Part shown: piece after piece, positions 60,872 through 64,000 of the stretch
Position numbering within the stretch: the stretch's first letter is position 1
Layout of the letters: the number at the start of each line of letters is the position of its first letter
Assembly (NCBI RefSeq): GCF_003351045.1
Contig: NZ_QQZY01000002.1
Location: forward strand, 124,001 to 188,000
Reading direction: 5' to 3'
Origin: Gaiella occulta
GTDB lineage: Bacteria; Actinomycetota; Thermoleophilia; Gaiellales; Gaiellaceae
Length of the DNA stretch: 64,000 nucleotides
Program-made: the position numbers and the translations under genes
The notes under the pieces: model-generated
Seen by the model: only the letters and a program-made list of their open reading frames with translations
What the model was told of the DNA's origin: nothing
Databases searched by the model: none

Positions 60872-62862
60872 TGGCCGACGGACCCAACAAGCCCAACCGC
60901 CCCATCCGCCCGCGCGGAGGGCCTTCCGGACGCAAGCGCCGCGTCGTCATCGACGGCGGCAGCGCCCGCGGCCGCGACGGCCGCCAGGCGCGCGACCGCG
61001 GGCCCGGGACAGGCGCGCCTTCGAGCAGGCAGCCGGTGGCGCAGCCGACCGGGCCGGTGACGGTCCCCTCCGGCGTCAGCGTCAAGGACCTGTCGGCTGC
61101 GCTCGGGATTCCCGTGGCCCAGATCATCAAGATCATGATGGGCATGGGGGAGATGGTCACCATCACCCAGTCGCTGTCGGACGAATCCGTCGAGCTGATC
61201 GCCGCCGAGGTCGAGCGCGAGGTCGTGATCAAGCACGCCGCCGACGACGACGCCGAGCCGGAGGCCTTCGAGGACAGGGAGGAGGATCTGGCTCCGCGAC
61301 CGCCGGTCGTCACGATCATGGGCCACGTCGACCACGGCAAGACGACGCTGCTCGACGCGATCCGCAAGACCTCGGTCGTCGACACGGAGGCCGGCGGCAT
61401 CACGCAGCACATCGGCGCCTACCAGGCGGTCGCGGACGGTCGCAAGATCACGTTCCTCGACACTCCCGGCCACGAGGCCTTCACCGCCATGCGCGCCCGC
61501 GGCGCCAAGGTGACGGACATCGCGGTGCTCGTCGTCGCCGCCGACGACGGCGTCATGCCGCAGACGCGCGAGTCGATCTCGCACGCGCGCGCCGCCGGCG
61601 TGCCGATCGTCGTCGCCGTCAACAAGATCGACGTGCCGAACGCCAACGTCGACCGCGTTCGCTCGGAGCTTGCCGCCGAAGGGCTGCAGCCCGAGGAGTG
61701 GGGCGGCAACACGCAGTTCGCCGAGGTGTCCGCGAAGCAGCAGACGGGCCTCGACGAGCTGCTCGAGATGGTGCTGCTCGTGGCCGACGCGGAGCTCGAC
61801 CTGCGCGCGAACCCGAACGTCGAGGCCTCCGGGCCGATCGTGGAGTCGCGCCTCGACGTCGGTCGCGGCCCGGTCGCGACGATGCTCGTCCAGCGCGGCA
61901 CGCTGCACATCGGAGACGCGATCGTCGCCGGCGACGCGTCCGGCAAGGTGCGCGCCCTCTACGACTACCGCGGCGAGAAGGTGAACGAGGCGAAGCCCGG
62001 CGAGCCGGTCGAGATCCTCGGCTTCGACCGGCCGCCGCCTGCCGGCGAGCTGTGCCGGGTCGTCGAGCACGAGCGCCAGGCGAAGGACCTCGCCCAGAAA
62101 CGCGCCGAGCGCCTCCGCCGCGAGCAGCTCGCGCAGCGCCCCAGGCGCGGCGTCTCGCTGGAGGCGTTCTTCTCCCAGCTGCAGGAGGGCGTCGTCCAGG
62201 ATCTCAACATCGTGCTCAAGGCGGACGTGCAGGGCTCCGTCGAGGCGCTGCTCGGCGAGCTCGGCAAGATCCACCATTCCGAGGTGCGCGTCAACGTCAT
62301 CCACACGGGCGTCGGCGGCATCACCGAGAACGACGTCAACCTCGCGTCGGCCTCGCATGCGCTCGTGATCGGATTCAACGTGCGGCCGAGCGCCGACGCG
62401 CGCGCGCTCGCCGAGCGCGAGGGCGTCGACATCCGCACCTACCGCGTCATCTACCAGCTCACGGACGACATCCAGCAGGCGCTCGTCGGCATGCTGTCGC
62501 CGGTCGAGAGCGAGGAGACGCTCGGCGAGGCACAGGTGCGGGCGCTGTTCAAGGTCTCGCGGCTCGGCACGATCGCGGGCTGCATGGTCACGAGCGGTGT
62601 CGTACGTCGAAACGCGAAGGTGCGCGTCGTGCGCGACGGCACCGAGATCTACGACACGTCGATCGCGCAGCTGAAGCGCTTCAAGGACGACGCGCGCGAG
62701 GTGAGCGAGGGCTTCGAGTGCGGCATCCTGCTCGAGGGCTTCAACGACCTCAAGGAAGGCGACGTCCTCGAGGCGTACGAGACGAAGCAGGTCGAGCGCA
62801 CCGATCTCGACGAGGCGCCGCCGCCGGCAGCCGCGGCGTCCGCCCCGGCCGACGACGCGTAG
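60871..62862 (+). CDS. infB: Translation initiation factor IF-2
   Basis: 663 residues, short for the family because the N-terminal region is only about 145 residues: a basic stretch, then an IF2-N fold with VSVKDLSAALGIPVAQIIKIMM. The G domain follows from about 151: IMGHVDHGKTTLLDAI, AGGITQHIGAY, LDTPGHEAFTAMR, NKIDVPNA. Domains II to IV are complete. It places fMet-tRNA on the 30S subunit. ATG shares a base with the ylxR stop. Confidence 0.96.
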   Translation: MADGPNKPNRPIRPRGGPSGRKRRVVIDGGSARGRDGRQARDRGPGTGAPSSRQPVAQPTGPVTVPSGVSVKDLSAALGIPVAQIIKIMMGMGEMVTITQSLSDESVELIAAEVEREVVIKHAADDDAEPEAFEDREEDLAPRPPVVTIMGHVDHGKTTLLDAIRKTSVVDTEAGGITQHIGAYQAVADGRKITFLDTPGHEAFTAMRARGAKVTDIAVLVVAADDGVMPQTRESISHARAAGVPIVVAVNKIDVPNANVDRVRSELAAEGLQPEEWGGNTQFAEVSAKQQTGLDELLEMVLLVADAELDLRANPNVEASGPIVESRLDVGRGPVATMLVQRGTLHIGDAIVAGDASGKVRALYDYRGEKVNEAKPGEPVEILGFDRPPPAGELCRVVEHERQAKDLAQKRAERLRREQLAQRPRRGVSLEAFFSQLQEGVVQDLNIVLKADVQGSVEALLGELGKIHHSEVRVNVIHTGVGGITENDVNLASASHALVIGFNVRPSADARALAEREGVDIRTYRVIYQLTDDIQQALVGMLSPVESEETLGEAQVRALFKVSRLGTIAGCMVTSGVVRRNAKVRVVRDGTEIYDTSIAQLKRFKDDAREVSEGFECGILLEGFNDLKEGDVLEAYETKQVERTDLDEAPPPAAAASAPADDA

Positions 62863-62945
62863 GTGCGTTCCGCCGTACTGCGCCGCAGGGCGATCGCTCC
62901 CGGCCCGAACGGCATCCGCACGCGCCGGCGCGTTCCCGCTTCAAT

Positions 62946-63251
62946 ATGCCGGTGCCCAGCGGCTACGTCGGCATCTGCTCGTTCGAGCTCTTCTTCCCCG
63001 AGAGCCACTCGCTCAAGGAGAAGCGGATGCACCTGCGCTCGGTGAAGCAGCAGCTGCAGAACCGCGTCGCGTGCTCGATCGCGGAGGTCGACCACCACGG
63101 CGTCTGGCAGCGCACGCGTCTCACGCTCGCCTGCGTCTCCCGTGAGGCGCGGGAGGCCGAGCGGCTGCTCGACGAGGCGGAGCGCTGGCTCGCCGGACAG
63201 GGATTCGAGCTGCTCTCGCACGAGCGCGAGCTGGTGTGCCTCGATGATTGA
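62946..63251 (+). CDS. ylxP: DUF503 (YlxP-like) protein
   Basis: 101 residues. GICSFELFFPESHSLKEKRMHLRSVKQQL is the family opening (HSLKEKR), then CSIAEVDHHGVWQRTRLTLACVS. The ferredoxin-like fold protein lies between infB and rbfA as in Bacillus. The function is unknown; a role in ribosome biogenesis is inferred. An 83-nt gap separates it from infB. Confidence 0.9.
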   Translation: MPVPSGYVGICSFELFFPESHSLKEKRMHLRSVKQQLQNRVACSIAEVDHHGVWQRTRLTLACVSREAREAERLLDEAERWLAGQGFELLSHERELVCLDD

Positions 63252-63260
63252 GACGCCGGC

Positions 63261-63629
63261 GTGAGCGGCCGCATGCGGCGGGTCGACGAGGCCATCAAGG
63301 CGGTCGTCTCGGAGGCGATTCCGACGCTGAAGGATCCGCGGATCGGGTTCGTCACCGTGACGGGGGTCGAAGCGACGCACGACCTCTCGCAGGCGACGGT
63401 GTGGCTGAGCGTCTTCGGCGCGGAGAAGCAGCGTACGGCGACGATGCGTGCGCTCGAGAGCGCCGCCGGCGTCCTGCAGGCGCGCGTCAACCGCGAGCTT
63501 CACCTGCGCCGCACTCCCGTCCTCGTGTTCGCGTACGATCCGTCGGTCGAGCGGGGCGTGCGCATGACGAAGCTGATCGACGAGCTGGATCCCGGCCCCG
63601 AGACCACGGACGATGACCCAGGCAGCTGA
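63261..63629 (+). CDS. rbfA: Ribosome-binding factor A
   Basis: 122 residues from GTG 63261. RMRRVDEAIKAVVSEAIPTL, KDPRIGFVTVTGVEATHDLSQATVW, and RTPVLVFAYDPSVERGVRMTKLID cover the KH-like fold. RbfA helps mature the 30S subunit and acts with RimP at the start of this operon. Confidence 0.95.
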   Translation: MSGRMRRVDEAIKAVVSEAIPTLKDPRIGFVTVTGVEATHDLSQATVWLSVFGAEKQRTATMRALESAAGVLQARVNRELHLRRTPVLVFAYDPSVERGVRMTKLIDELDPGPETTDDDPGS

Positions 63630-64000
63630 CATGCAGGCGGTCGCCGAGGCGATCCGCACCCACGAGCGGTTCCTCGTCACCTCGCACGAGAACCCCGACG
63701 GCGATGCGCTCGGGTCGCTGCTCGCCATGCATCTGGCGCTCCAGCAGCTCGGCAAGGACAGCGTGATGGTGCTCGCCGGCCCCGCGCCGCTGCCGGGTGA
63801 GTACCGTTTCCTCGAGCTTCCGGCCCGTGGCCTCGTGCGCGACGTGCCCGGCGACCATGCCGGGCGCGTGCTGGTGGCCGTCGACTGCGCGCAGGCGGCA
63901 AGGCTGACCGATCCGGCCCTGCTCGAGGCGACGCTCGTCGTCGACATCGACCATCACCACGACAACACGCGCTTCGGGGACGTCAACCTCGTCGTCGCCG
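63613..64000 (+). CDS. nrnA: DHH-family phosphoesterase, NrnA-like (partial)
   Basis: The frame runs off the right edge after 129 codons. FLVTSHENPDGDALGSLLAM and VAVDCAQAARL hold the first Asp/His ligands, and VDIDHHHDNTRFGDVN the DHH motif. NrnA-type enzymes degrade nanoRNA and pAp or c-di-AMP breakdown products. The start may be ATG 63613 (inside rbfA) or ATG 63631, one base after the rbfA stop; both are in frame. Confidence 0.9.
   Translation, partial: MTQAADMQAVAEAIRTHERFLVTSHENPDGDALGSLLAMHLALQQLGKDSVMVLAGPAPLPGEYRFLELPARGLVRDVPGDHAGRVLVAVDCAQAARLTDPALLEATLVVDIDHHHDNTRFGDVNLVVA

Overview
The window is about 72% G+C and almost fully coding. It holds chromosomal housekeeping genes with no prophage, insertion sequence, tRNA, rRNA or CRISPR array that I could find. 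It looks like a deep-branching Actinomycetota, probably of the Thermoleophilia/Gaiellales type; that placement is inference. The run tlyA-nadK-recN-steA-steB-(glycosyltransferase)-pyrG matches the mycobacterial order. Other blocks follow the Bacillus order: hisS-aspS, alaS-ruvX-mltG, aroQ-pepP-efp-accB-accC-asp23-nusB-ispA-tlyA, recO-glyS-ppsR and rimP-nusA-ylxR-infB-ylxP-rbfA-nrnA. Starts are often GTG, ATGA/GTGA overlaps are common, and many genes have a TANNNT -10 box about 6 nt before the start codon, as expected for leaderless mRNAs.

Layout. 1-3437: histidine degradation (3' end of hutH, a small membrane protein, hutU, hutI). 3445-7963: small membrane protein, metallo-beta-lactamase-fold hydrolase, hisS, aspS, RlpA-like protein. 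7973-8221: a structured RNA with 6S-like architecture. 8240-14716: VOC protein, mnmA with an extra N-terminal domain, DUF948 protein, alaS, ruvX, mltG. 14778-19735: shikimate genes aroE, aroC, an aroK-aroB fusion and aroQ, then an Xaa-Pro peptidase; three stacked inverted repeats lie before aroQ. 19768-26903: efp, an unusual carboxyltransferase-like/BCCP fusion, accC, an Asp23 protein, nusB, a small helical protein, prenyl synthase, tlyA, nadK. 26969-33769: recN, steA, steB, a GT2-WecA/MraY fusion, pyrG. 33776-40828: M20 peptidase, DUF3866, ald, deoB, deoA, mutM. 40958-46214: glutaredoxin, recO, glyS, ybaK with a possible Cys-Cys leader peptide, a threonine-dehydratase-like gene, ppsR. 46303-50491: ppdK, rhomboid, comB. 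50586-56422: a LexA-controlled mutagenesis cassette (imuB, DUF6504, dnaE2) interrupted by gene debris and a dispersed palindrome. 56451-64000: gspE/pilB, dtd, and the rimP-nusA-ylxR-infB-ylxP-rbfA-nrnA operon with a terminator hairpin in its leader.

The strongest novelty candidates are: the AccB protein whose N-terminal half is a carboxyltransferase barrel that has lost all four metal ligands; the GT2 fused to a half-size MraY/WecA-like membrane domain; the leaderless ORF ending Cys-Cys directly before the Cys-tRNA(Pro) deacylase gene; the 6S-like RNA; and a palindrome inserted in frame in dnaE2. All functional statements come from reading translated sequence and recalled family motifs; no database search was run.
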